Shown here one piece after another: positions 44,342 through 53,283 of a stretch of 64,000 nt of DNA. The notes under the pieces are model-generated. The model saw only the letters and a list, made by a program, of their open reading frames with translations. It made no database searches and had not been told where the DNA came from. The DNA lies in NCBI GenBank assembly GCA_963823675.1, contig CAWGMT010000011.1, forward strand, positions 62,001 through 126,000, in the 5' to 3' direction. The DNA is from CAWGMT01 sp963823675 (GTDB lineage: Bacteria > Planctomycetota > Planctomycetia > Isosphaerales > Isosphaeraceae). Position 1 is the stretch's first letter; the number at the start of each line of letters is the position of its first letter. Position numbers and translations under genes: made by a program.

Positions 44342-44777
44342 TGACCCGACTCGCCTTGGTGCCTCACGACTGGATCGGCATGTACCCGCCGAATATACAG
44401 TGCCGCTACCATCGGGATCCTCACACGATTTCTTGAAGGACCCGGGGTGCGAGATGTGGGACGAACCAGCGTACACTTGGGGTAAGCCCTGGGCGAAACC
44501 GAGCCACGGGCACCCACGCCAGGCATCAGGACTATCGAGAGCCGTTCCCGGATGCAATCGGCGACAGGCGTTCACCGCGCAGCCGCACCCGTTGGGGAAC
44601 CCCTTGGCGACTGGCGGTGGGAGGGACCTCATCACGATGAGTCACCCATGGCGCTTCGCGGTGTCAAGCTTGGTTTTCCAGGACATCCCCGCGCCAGGTG
44701 CGGAGTCATGCCGTTTGAGCTGGGACCCGTGTCCGAGAGCGCAAGAGATTCCGCCACCAGCGACGCCGATTTCGCGT
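44342..44777. other. Intergenic region
   Basis: 436 bp between the 5' end of the second sigma chimera and the 3' end of the CHAT gene. No gene, repeat or RNA found. It should carry the promoter of the chimera on the minus strand. Confidence 0.45.
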
Positions 44778-47700
44778 TCAATCCGGATCACCCACCAGGA
44801 CGAACGCCGCCCAGAAGTAAGGGTGGTCATAGGGCCGGTTGCCAACTGATTTGGGTGAAGTTGCCGAACCGGGCGAAGTGTTGCCATCGACCTTCGCCAG
44901 CGGCCGGATGTCACCCCGCTTCAGTGCGGCCAGCTCGCCGTCGATCTGGCCCACCGTCAAGCCGCGCAGCCATTGCTTCGCCTCTTGCAACGCCTCGGCC
45001 TTGGGCATCGGCTTTGACAGCGGCGGGCGCTTGCCCAACAGGTTCTGGTAGAACCGGGTCATCAACAGCGACGTAGCTTTGTCGTCCACCCTCCAGAGCG
45101 ACAGGCAGACGCTCCGCGCTCCGGACATCAAGAGCGCCTGGGTAAACCCCACAAAGCCCTCGCCGCCGGCCTCGGGGCCCAGAGCGGTCTCGCAAGCCGA
45201 GAGCGTCACCAGCTCGGCATTCAAATCCCAGCTTTGCTGGATCTCGCGGACCGAGAGCCGGCCGTCGAAGACCGGCTTGTGATTCATGACCTGCTCCAGC
45301 GGGTCGGGCAGGCCGGTCTGGGTCAGAATCACCGCCGATCGCTGGGGGATCGCCTCGTCGATCACCCCGTGCGTCGCCAGGTGGATGAAGCCGAACCGAC
45401 CGAGCTCGCCCGACGCGGCCAGGTGGTCCAGCTCGGGCTCACCGGCGTCGACCGCCAACAGAATCTGAGTGGGTCGCCCGTCGGCTTTGAAGAGCTGCAC
45501 GAGCGCCTCGACCTCATGTCGCGTGCCCGGCAAGGGGAGAAGCGTCTCGCCGCCGGACCGCGCTGCCGCGAGGACCTGCTCCAGCTTGCGTTGGTCGGCG
45601 ATCGCAGCAGGTGCCGGCCGTGAGTCGATCATGACACCGAGCTTGCCGGGGGCCAGCTCCTGGCGCGACACTCGGCCGCCCCTCCAGACTTCGATGGCGA
45701 TCGGTTTGTTGCCCTCTGCGACGACTTTGAGCTCGTCCTTCTTGTTCAGCACGTGGCCATTGTACGCCAGCAAGACATCCCCATCTTTCAGTCCATGGTT
45801 TGCAGCGTTCGAGCCACGGACGACCGCGTTGACGAGGAGGCCGTGGGCAGGCGGCGGCTGGGGGTCGCTCGACTTATCGCGTCGCTCATAGACCGGGTCG
45901 CCCAGGGCCAACAGGCCGGCTCTGGGGTGAGGCCGGGGCTGCTCCCGCAGGTACTTGTAGACGGTGGCCGAGGGGGCGTAGCTCACCGTCCGGGTATCGC
46001 CGGGCACGAGCAGCGCCTCAATCGGGATGCCCGCCATTGCCCTTGACGGAAGGACGATCAGCCTGCGGGCCAGCGGCAGGCCGGCGGCGGTGGCCCCCAG
46101 GGCCTTGGTCAGCGGCTCGATCCGTTGGGCGCGCAACCTCTCAATCAGGGATCGCCGGTCCGCTGAGCCATCGCCGGACGGGGCCCGCAGCTCTGTCTGC
46201 ACTTGGCTCGCCACCCCGTTGTCGTCCTTGGTCCACAGCCCGTTCGGACCGGTCCCCGCAATCGGGATCCAGGCCGGTGTGCCCCGCGACCGGACGACCA
46301 CGCCCCAGTGTTCGCCGCCCGGGTCGGCCGCACGTGGTCCCGCAGGCGCGAGATCGACCCACGCGATCAGCGCGGCATCGGCGGGCAATGCGACCTGGAT
46401 TTCGGTCAGCCGGGCGACCTGGCCCGCCAGCGGGCCGTGAACCTCAACCAGCTTGGTTTGGAACTCACCCAGGGCAATGCTGGCCAGCTCGCGCCCGCGA
46501 CGCAGCTCCTCGAATCGCTGCGCTCGCTCGGCTTTGTCGAGGCCCTGGGGCCTGGCTTCCACTAGCCGGTCGAGCCGATCGAGTCCGGTGGTCAATTCGC
46601 CGAGTCGGGCTCGCTCGGCGGGTGTGAGCCGCCGGTCCTGGCGGGCGGCCAGCTCGTCGAGCAGGCCGCGGCCCAGGTCTTCCTCGAGCGATTGCCACGC
46701 CTCGGCCGGCTGACCGAGCCGGGCCAGCACCGCGGCCAGGGCGGGGCGCACCGACTCCTTGGTCCCGCCGGCACGTTCCAGGCCGGTGAAGGCGACGCGG
46801 AGCCTTGCCTTGTCCAGGCTCTTGACCGCTCGCAGCCATTGGTCTCGCGCTTCGAGGTATTTCCCCTGGGCCTTGAGGTTGATCCCCAGGTTGTTGTAGC
46901 TCATGGCGGTGTCGGGATGGTCGTCGGTGAGCAGGCGGCGGCGGATCTCCAGCGCCTTCTCGTACAGCGGCTGGGCCTGGGAGTACTTCCCCTGGACGTT
47001 GAGGTTGTACGCCACGTTGTTGTAGCTTTGGGCGGTGGCGGCGTGGTCGTCGGTGAGCAGGCGGCGGTTGATCTCCAGCGCCTTCTCGAGCAGCGGCTGA
47101 GCCAGGGCGTACTTCCCCTGAGCCTCGAGGTTGCCCGCCACGTTGTTGTAGCTTTGGGCGGTGGCGGCGTGGTCGTCGGTGAACAGGCGGCGGCGGATCT
47201 CCAGCGCCTTCTCGTGCAGCGGCTGGGCCAGGGCGTACTTCCTCTGCCTCCAGAGGTTGACCGCCACGTTGTTGTAGCTTGTGCCGGTCTCGGGGTGGTC
47301 GTCGGTGAGCAGGCGGCGGTTGATCTCCAGCGCCTTCTCGAGCAGCGGCTGGGCCTGGGCGTGCTTCCCCTGGGCGTCGAGGTTGTACGCCACGTTGTTG
47401 TAGCTTTGGGCGGTGCTGGGGTGGTCGTCGGTGAGCAGTCGGCGGTTGATCTCCAGCGCCTTCTCGAACAGCGGCTGGGCCTGGGCGTACTTCCCCTGGG
47501 CGTTGAGGTTGAACGCCACGGAATTGTAGCTGCCGGCGGTGTCGGGGTGGTCGTCGGTGAGCAGGCGGCGGCGGATCTCCAGCGCCTTCTCGAGCAGCGG
47601 CTGGGCCTGGGTATACTTCCCCTGGGCGTCGAGGTTGCCCGCCAGGTTGTTGTAACTTTGGGCGGTGAGGGGGTGGTCGTCGGTGAACAGGCGGCGGCGG

Positions 47701-48401
47701 ATCTCCAGCGCCTTCTCGAACAGCGGCTGGGCCTGGGTATACTTCCCCTGGGCGTCGAGGTTGCCCGCCAGGTTGTTGTAACTTTGGGCGGTGGAGGGGT
47801 GGTCGTCGGTGAGCAGGCGGCGTTTGATCTCGAGTGTCTTCTCGAGCAGCGTCTGGGCCTGGGCGTACTTCCCCTGTCGGCTGAGGATGTACGCCACGTT
47901 GTTGTAGCTGGCGGCGGTGTCGGGGTGGTCGTCGGTGAGCACGCGGCGGGTGATCTCCAGCATCTTCTGCAATAGCGGCTGGGCCTCGGCGTACTTCCCG
48001 TGGTTGACGAGCGTATCCGCTTGCTCATTCATAACGCGGAGCGATTGGTAAGCAACCCGATCCTCGATCGGCATCGGGGCCACCTGGCGCAACGCCTTGA
48101 GACGCCACTCCGCGCTCGCCGTCTCGAAGTGCTTCGGCCCCTGGACGCGCGTCCGCAAGGCGAGCACTTCTTCTGCCCTCGTGATCGCCTCGTCCCAGCG
48201 ATCGGCCTTCATGGCCTTGTCGATCTGCTCGTTCAGTTGCTCGGCTCGTTTCTCGTCGTCGCCGGTCAGCTTGCGCAATCCTGGCGAGGGCGTTTGAGCT
48301 TCCTTCGGAGACGTGTTCTGCGCTGCCTTGGACATCCGCGGCATCGCGAGCCCCAATCCGATCAGCAGCCCCAGCCGGAACACGACGCGAAGAGCTTTCA
48401 T
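44778..48401 (-). CDS. Secreted TPR-CHAT protein with PDZ-like insert
   Basis: About 1207 residues with a signal peptide (VVFRLGLLIGLGLAMPRMSK). Residues 125-520 are about ten kinesin-light-chain-type TPRs of 42 residues (YNNVAYNLDAQGKYAQAQPL, EKALEIRRRLLTDDHP). Residues 760-1207 form a CHAT caspase-like domain: MAGIPIEALLVPG, the His block FIHLATHG near 1007 and the Cys block TLSACETALG near 1069. Between them, at about 845-920, is a PDZ-like insert (GSNAANHGLKDGDVLLAYNG). Both catalytic residues are present, so it should be an active cysteine peptidase. GAGG 6 nt before ATG at 48401. Divergent from the ECF sigma gene. Confidence 0.9.
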   Translation of the reverse strand: MKALRVVFRLGLLIGLGLAMPRMSKAAQNTSPKEAQTPSPGLRKLTGDDEKRAEQLNEQIDKAMKADRWDEAITRAEEVLALRTRVQGPKHFETASAEWRLKALRQVAPMPIEDRVAYQSLRVMNEQADTLVNHGKYAEAQPLLQKMLEITRRVLTDDHPDTAASYNNVAYILSRQGKYAQAQTLLEKTLEIKRRLLTDDHPSTAQSYNNLAGNLDAQGKYTQAQPLFEKALEIRRRLFTDDHPLTAQSYNNLAGNLDAQGKYTQAQPLLEKALEIRRRLLTDDHPDTAGSYNSVAFNLNAQGKYAQAQPLFEKALEINRRLLTDDHPSTAQSYNNVAYNLDAQGKHAQAQPLLEKALEINRRLLTDDHPETGTSYNNVAVNLWRQRKYALAQPLHEKALEIRRRLFTDDHAATAQSYNNVAGNLEAQGKYALAQPLLEKALEINRRLLTDDHAATAQSYNNVAYNLNVQGKYSQAQPLYEKALEIRRRLLTDDHPDTAMSYNNLGINLKAQGKYLEARDQWLRAVKSLDKARLRVAFTGLERAGGTKESVRPALAAVLARLGQPAEAWQSLEEDLGRGLLDELAARQDRRLTPAERARLGELTTGLDRLDRLVEARPQGLDKAERAQRFEELRRGRELASIALGEFQTKLVEVHGPLAGQVARLTEIQVALPADAALIAWVDLAPAGPRAADPGGEHWGVVVRSRGTPAWIPIAGTGPNGLWTKDDNGVASQVQTELRAPSGDGSADRRSLIERLRAQRIEPLTKALGATAAGLPLARRLIVLPSRAMAGIPIEALLVPGDTRTVSYAPSATVYKYLREQPRPHPRAGLLALGDPVYERRDKSSDPQPPPAHGLLVNAVVRGSNAANHGLKDGDVLLAYNGHVLNKKDELKVVAEGNKPIAIEVWRGGRVSRQELAPGKLGVMIDSRPAPAAIADQRKLEQVLAAARSGGETLLPLPGTRHEVEALVQLFKADGRPTQILLAVDAGEPELDHLAASGELGRFGFIHLATHGVIDEAIPQRSAVILTQTGLPDPLEQVMNHKPVFDGRLSVREIQQSWDLNAELVTLSACETALGPEAGGEGFVGFTQALLMSGARSVCLSLWRVDDKATSLLMTRFYQNLLGKRPPLSKPMPKAEALQEAKQWLRGLTVGQIDGELAALKRGDIRPLAKVDGNTSPGSATSPKSVGNRPYDHPYFWAAFVLVGDPD
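46880..48010. repeat. 126-bp tandem repeats encoding TPRs
   Basis: About nine consecutive 126-bp units inside the CHAT gene, nearly identical at the DNA level in long stretches. High conservation even at silent positions points to recent expansion or gene conversion. Confidence 0.85.
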
Positions 48402-48682
48402 GATGGGCCTCATTCTGTGTAAGGCAATCAGGCGAAGCGGACCCGCCAGCCGAGCATCGCCCAGGATCATACCCGAATCGCAATGCCGGCAAGAAGGCAA
48501 GACCCCTCGGTCCAGGACTTGTGGCCAGGCGGATGTTACAATCCTGGGTTGCCTCCTCGATTGCGGAACGGACCAGGCGCGTCAACAGGCGAGACGCATC
48601 GGCCCGGCAACGGTGGCGGGCCCCGCGCTCGTCGGTCGGGAGAGGTTGGTCCACTGAGCCTTTCGCCCTTCCGGTGTCGCCG

Positions 48683-49258
48683 ATGAGCGATGTCACCCGC
48701 ATCCTGTCCGCGATCGAGCAAGGCGATCCCCAGGCCGCCGAACAGCTCTTGCCGTTCGTCTATGACGAGCTGCGCAAGCTCGCTGCCTTGAAGCTGATGC
48801 AGGAGAAGCCCGGGCAGACGCTCCAGGCCACCGCCCTGGTCCACGAGGCGTATCTCCGGCTGGTCAACGCGGCCAAAATCCAGCGCTGGGACAGTCGGGG
48901 CCATTTCTTTGCCGCCGCGGCCGAGGCGATGCGGCGGATTCTCCTCAATCGCGCACGCGACAAGAAGCGTGCCAAACGAGGCGGTGAACGCCACCGCGTC
49001 GATCTCGACCAGATCGAAATCGCCCTGGACACCAATGACGAAGAACTGATCGCGCTCGATGATGCGCTCACCCAGCTTGCCGGGGAGGATCCCGACGCTG
49101 CCCGACTGGTGAACCTGCGCTTCTTCGCGGGGCTCACCTTGAAAGACGCCGCCGTCTCCCTCGGGCTGTCGCAACGGACCGCGGAGCGCCAGTGGTCCTA
49201 TGCTCGCGCCTGGCTTTATTCCCGTCTCAGTCAGGACGCCGGTTCAAACGCCGATTGA
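48683..49258 (+). CDS. ECF sigma factor of the TIGR02999/Sigma70_ECF type
   Basis: 191 residues. VTRILSAIEQGDPQAAEQLL, then LPFVYDELRKLAALKL and ALVHEAYLRLV are region 2 of the planctomycete/Acidobacteria ECF-like class; the C-terminal AAVSLGLSQRTAERQW is region 4. Family knowledge: genes of this class are regularly followed by a kinase with TPRs, as here (74 bp downstream). No anti-sigma factor is present; activation by phosphorylation has been proposed for such pairs. The ATG at 48683 is the natural N-terminus. Confidence 0.92.
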   Translation: MSDVTRILSAIEQGDPQAAEQLLPFVYDELRKLAALKLMQEKPGQTLQATALVHEAYLRLVNAAKIQRWDSRGHFFAAAAEAMRRILLNRARDKKRAKRGGERHRVDLDQIEIALDTNDEELIALDDALTQLAGEDPDAARLVNLRFFAGLTLKDAAVSLGLSQRTAERQWSYARAWLYSRLSQDAGSNAD

Positions 49259-49269
49259 AGCTTCCGGAA

Positions 49270-49332
49270 TTTCTTTGGCGGGTTTCGCCGGAAACGGGGC
49301 ATTGAGTAACGGAACATGATCGGGGACCATCC
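49270..49332 (+). promoter_or_regulatory. Conserved leader before kinase A
   Basis: About 63 bp (TTTCTTTGGCGGGTTTCGCC onward, including CATTGAGTAACGG) present almost identically before all three kinases of this class (49270, 53220, 61266). It ends in GGGGACCATCC just before the ATG. It may hold a promoter or a translation signal; GTTTC-GCCG-GAAAC forms a small hairpin. Confidence 0.45.
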
Positions 49333-52300
49333 ATGAGCGACGCGAAGACTGATGCCAAGGCGATCTTTCTCGAAGCCCTGGACTGCACGGGCGCCGACGA
49401 GCTCAGGCGCTTTCTCGACCAAGCATGCGGGACCGACCCGGCCTTGCGTCCGCGTGTCGAGGAGCTGCTGCGGGCACATCAAGATGCGGGCGCTTTCCTG
49501 GGCGGGGCCGGGCAGCAAGACGTGACACGAGACCACCCCATTTCCGAACGTCCCGGCACGATCATCGGTCCCTACAAGCTGTTGGAACAGATCGGTGAGG
49601 GGGGCTTTGGCCTGGTGTTCATGGCCGAGCAGCAGCAGCCGGTCCGCCGCAAGGTGGCCCTGAAAATCCTCAAGCCGGGCATGGACACCCGGCAAGTGAT
49701 CGCCCGCTTCGAGGCTGAGCGGCAGGCACTGGCGCTCATGGACCACCCGAACATCGCCAAAGTGCTCGATGCCGGTGAGACGACCTCGGGCCGCCCTCAC
49801 TTCGTCATGGAGCTGGTCAAGGGCGTGCCGATCACCGACTACTGCGATCAGAACCGGCTGAGCACACGGGAGCGGCTGGAGCTGTTTACCCACGTTTGCC
49901 ATGCCGTGCAGCACGCGCACCACAAGGGCATCATTCACCGCGACTTGAAGCCCTCGAACGTCATGGTGACGCTGCACGACGGCGTGCCGGTCGTCAAGGT
50001 GATCGACTTCGGTGTCGCCAAGGCCCTGGGGCAGCAGCTCACGGACAAGACGCTCTTTACCGGCTTCGCGCAGATGGTCGGCACGCCGATGTACATGAGC
50101 CCCGAGCAGGCCCAGTTGAGCGGCCTCGATATCGACACGCGCAGCGACATCTACTCGCTGGGCGTGCTCTTGTACGAGCTGCTCGCGGGGGTTACGCCGT
50201 TTGACAGGGGACGGATGGGCACAGTGGGTTACGACGAAATGCGGCGGATCATCCGGGAAGAGGATCCGCCCAGCCCGAGCACCCGTCTGAGCACGCTGGG
50301 CCAGGGAGCCGTGACGGTCTCGGCCGAGCGGCAGAGCGATCCCAAGCGGCTCTGCCGACTCTTGCGTGGCGAGCTCGACTGGATCGTGATGAAGGCGCTC
50401 GACAAGGACCGCAACCGCCGCTACGAGACAGCCAACGAGCTGGCGCGGGACGTCGATCGCTACTTGCACGACGAGCCGGTGGCTGCCTGCCCGCCGTCGG
50501 CCTGGTATCGCTTCCGCAAGTTCACGCGGCGGCACAAGGGGAGGCTGCGGATCATCGCGGCGGCGGCCCTGGTGTTGCTGTTCGCAGGCGCCGGCGTGAG
50601 CTGGGCGCTCCTGGACCAGGCTGCGCGTCGGAGAGAGCTGTTCGGTCGCAGGTCCGAGACGGAACAAACCGTGAGCTCGGTGCTGATCAAGACGGAGCAG
50701 TTGCGCAAGCAGGCCGCTGAGGCGCCGAGCGACACGAGCCAGGAGGCGGACGCCGCCCTGGCACTGTGGCGCCAGGCGGAAGCGTCGCTGGACCAGGCGG
50801 ATACCGCCTTGAGGACCGGAACCGCCGACGCCCGTCTGCAAGAGCGGGTGCAGGACGAACGGCGACAGACCGGACAGCAACGGGCGCAGGCGCAGCGGAA
50901 GGCAAACCTGTTGCGCGAGCTGGATGACGCTCGCATGACGGGATCGTCCTGGATCGAAAACCATTTCGACCATGCCGGCGCGGTCACGAAGTATGCCGCG
51001 GCGTGCGCGGCCTACGGTTTGGAAGTGACGCCTGGACGAACCGAAGAGCTGGCGCGGCGCATCCGCGCGGAACAACCCGCCATCCGCGAAGCCCTGATCG
51101 TGGCACTAGACGAATGGCACGCCAGCGCCCTTGAGGCGCGGAAATTGGAGCGCGCGAACCTGGTGGAGGCGATCGCAACGGCGGCGGATGGCGATCCGTG
51201 GCGGCAGCAGTTTCGGGTCGCGGCCATTGCCAGCGACGCGACGGCACTGCGGGCCTTGAGCGGCCAAGCGCGGCGGCTGTCCCTCGCACCTTCCCGTCTC
51301 ACGCAACTGGCCTCGCGTCTTCTCCTGCAAGGCGACCGCGACGAAGCGCTGGCCCTCTTGCGCTGGGCGCGCGGCCGTCACCTCACGGATTTTTGGATTC
51401 ATTATGATCTGGGACGTTACCTGTATCAAGTCAAGGATCAATCCCCAGCGATCCTGGAAGAAACGATCGGCTGTTATCGAACAGCCTTGGCGCTACGTCC
51501 GGCTGCCAGCGCTGCCCACAACAACCTCGGCCTCGCACTGAGGGCCAAGAACCAGTGGGACGAGGCCATCGACGAATACAAAACGGCCATCGACCTCGAC
51601 CCCAAGCACGCCCTCGCCCATAACAACCTCGGCCAGGCACTGGCGGACAAGAACCAATTGGACCCGGCCGTGGTCGAATACCGCAAGGCCATTGAACTCG
51701 ATCCCAGGCTCCACCCCGCCCACGACAACCTCGGCACCGCACTGTGGGCCAAGGGCCAGTTGGAAGAGGCCATCGGCGAACTCAAGAACGCCATTGAACT
51801 CGACCCCAAGTGCGCAGCGGCCCACAACAACCTCGGCAACGCACTGCAGGCCAAGAACCAGTGGGACGACGCCATCGCCGAACACCGCAAGGCCATTGAC
51901 CTCGATCCCAAGCTCGAGCCGGCCCACGACAGCCTCGGCAAGGCACTGCAGGCCAAGGGCCAGTTGGAAGGGGCCATCGGCGAATTCAAGAAGGCCATCG
52001 AACTTGACCCCAAGTGCGCAAATGCCCACGCCAACCTCGGCAACGCGCTCGACGCGAAGAACCAGTCGGACGACGCCATCGCCGAATACCGCAAGGCCAT
52101 CGAAGTCGACCCCAGGCACGCAATGGCCCACTTCAACCTCGGCAACGCACTGCAGGGCAAGAACCAATCGGAAGAGGCCATCGCCCATTTCCGCAAGGCC
52201 ATCGAGCTCGACTCCAAGTTCGCACGGGCCCACAACAACCTCGGCATGGCACTTCTGGCCAAGAACCAGTTGCACCCGGCCGTGGCCGAATTCCGCAAGG

Positions 52301-53205
52301 CCATCGAACTCGATCCCAAGCTCGCAAATGCCCACATCAACCTCGGCAACGCACTCGTGGCCAAGAACCAGTTGGACGAGGCCATCGCCGAATACCACAG
52401 GGCCATCGAGCTCGATCCCAAGATCGCATTGGCCCACTACAACCTCGGCATCGCTCTCACGGCCAAGAACCAATTGGACGAAGCCAGTGCCGAATACAGG
52501 AAGGCCATCGATCTTCAAACGGATTACTATGCCGAGGCGCACTGTAACCTGGCCGGTGTTCTTAGATCACAGGGCCAATTCGCTGCTTCTCTCGATTTCT
52601 ATAAACGAGGACACGCGCTAGGCAGCAAGCGCAAAGACTGGCGTTACCCGTCGGCCCAATGGGTAGCAGACGCCGAACGGCGGGTGTGGTTGGAGGCCAA
52701 GCTCGCCGACGTTCTGGCGGGGAAAGCCACGCCCGCGGACAACGGCGAACTGCTTGGCCTCCTGGAAGTGTGCCTGCTCAAGCGCCGGCACGTCGCCGCC
52801 AACCGGCTCTACGCCGACGCCTTCAGCGCCGACCCGAAACTGGCTGACGACCTGAAAGCCGGTCATCGTTATAACGCCGCCTGCTCTGGCGCTATGGCCG
52901 CGGCTGGTCAAGGTACGGACGCCGACAAACTCGACGACCAGGAGCACCGCCGGCTGCGCCAGCAGGCGCTCGCCTGGCTGCGGGCCGACCTGGAGCAGTG
53001 GGCCAAACGATCGGAAGCCGGCAAGCCAGGAGATCGCCGGGTCATGCGGGCCATGCTCCAGCACTGGCAGCGCGACACCGACCTGGCCAGTGTACGTGAC
53101 GCGGACGCGCTCCAAAAACTGACGGCCCAGGAGCAGGAGGCGTGGCGGAAACTCTGGGCCGATGTGGCGGAATTGCTGAAGAAGGCCGGAGACGCCAAGA
53201 GCTAG
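49333..53205 (+). CDS. Ser/Thr kinase with transmembrane helix and TPR array (kinase A)
   Basis: 1290 residues. A planctomycete N-terminal region (IFLEALDCTGADELRRFLDQ) is followed by the kinase: IGEGGFGLVF near 87, VALKIL (lysine), IIHRDLKPSNV near 200, IDFGVAKA near 224 and GTPMYMSPEQA. A single helix (LRIIAAAALVLLFAGAGVSW) at about 404-425 puts the rest outside the membrane. After a helical linker come ten or more 34-residue TPRs (AHNNLGNALQAKNQWDDAIA type) at about 716-1065, then a helical C-terminus. It likely senses an external signal through the TPRs and phosphorylates the upstream sigma factor or other targets (inference). Uninterrupted. Confidence 0.92.
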   Translation: MSDAKTDAKAIFLEALDCTGADELRRFLDQACGTDPALRPRVEELLRAHQDAGAFLGGAGQQDVTRDHPISERPGTIIGPYKLLEQIGEGGFGLVFMAEQQQPVRRKVALKILKPGMDTRQVIARFEAERQALALMDHPNIAKVLDAGETTSGRPHFVMELVKGVPITDYCDQNRLSTRERLELFTHVCHAVQHAHHKGIIHRDLKPSNVMVTLHDGVPVVKVIDFGVAKALGQQLTDKTLFTGFAQMVGTPMYMSPEQAQLSGLDIDTRSDIYSLGVLLYELLAGVTPFDRGRMGTVGYDEMRRIIREEDPPSPSTRLSTLGQGAVTVSAERQSDPKRLCRLLRGELDWIVMKALDKDRNRRYETANELARDVDRYLHDEPVAACPPSAWYRFRKFTRRHKGRLRIIAAAALVLLFAGAGVSWALLDQAARRRELFGRRSETEQTVSSVLIKTEQLRKQAAEAPSDTSQEADAALALWRQAEASLDQADTALRTGTADARLQERVQDERRQTGQQRAQAQRKANLLRELDDARMTGSSWIENHFDHAGAVTKYAAACAAYGLEVTPGRTEELARRIRAEQPAIREALIVALDEWHASALEARKLERANLVEAIATAADGDPWRQQFRVAAIASDATALRALSGQARRLSLAPSRLTQLASRLLLQGDRDEALALLRWARGRHLTDFWIHYDLGRYLYQVKDQSPAILEETIGCYRTALALRPAASAAHNNLGLALRAKNQWDEAIDEYKTAIDLDPKHALAHNNLGQALADKNQLDPAVVEYRKAIELDPRLHPAHDNLGTALWAKGQLEEAIGELKNAIELDPKCAAAHNNLGNALQAKNQWDDAIAEHRKAIDLDPKLEPAHDSLGKALQAKGQLEGAIGEFKKAIELDPKCANAHANLGNALDAKNQSDDAIAEYRKAIEVDPRHAMAHFNLGNALQGKNQSEEAIAHFRKAIELDSKFARAHNNLGMALLAKNQLHPAVAEFRKAIELDPKLANAHINLGNALVAKNQLDEAIAEYHRAIELDPKIALAHYNLGIALTAKNQLDEASAEYRKAIDLQTDYYAEAHCNLAGVLRSQGQFAASLDFYKRGHALGSKRKDWRYPSAQWVADAERRVWLEAKLADVLAGKATPADNGELLGLLEVCLLKRRHVAANRLYADAFSADPKLADDLKAGHRYNAACSGAMAAAGQGTDADKLDDQEHRRLRQQALAWLRADLEQWAKRSEAGKPGDRRVMRAMLQHWQRDTDLASVRDADALQKLTAQEQEAWRKLWADVAELLKKAGDAKS

Positions 53206-53219
53206 CAGTCTCACGACAG

Positions 53220-53283
53220 TTTCTTTTGGCGGGTTTCGCCGGAAACGGGGCATTGAGTAACGGAACATGATCGGGGACCATCC
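53220..53283 (+). promoter_or_regulatory. Conserved leader before kinase B
   Basis: Second copy of the shared 63-bp leader, with one extra T in the T-run. It follows kinase A by 14 bp, so the duplication junction must lie close to here. Confidence 0.45.

Noticed and set aside
46692..47975. Plus-strand repeat-rich open frame (GVLPLGVEV-like repeats)
   Set aside because: Antisense translation of the TPR tandem repeats of the CHAT gene.
46880..48010. Regularly spaced repeats considered as a CRISPR array
   Set aside because: Units are 126 bp without unique spacers and encode TPRs in frame; no cas genes nearby.
49231..51075. Minus-strand open frame of 614 codons opposite kinase A (and the similar ones opposite B and C)
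   Set aside because: All three are shadows with the same Arg/His-rich composition and no start signals.
51474..52542. Minus-strand open frames opposite the kinase A TPRs
   Set aside because: Antisense of the 102-bp TPR repeats.
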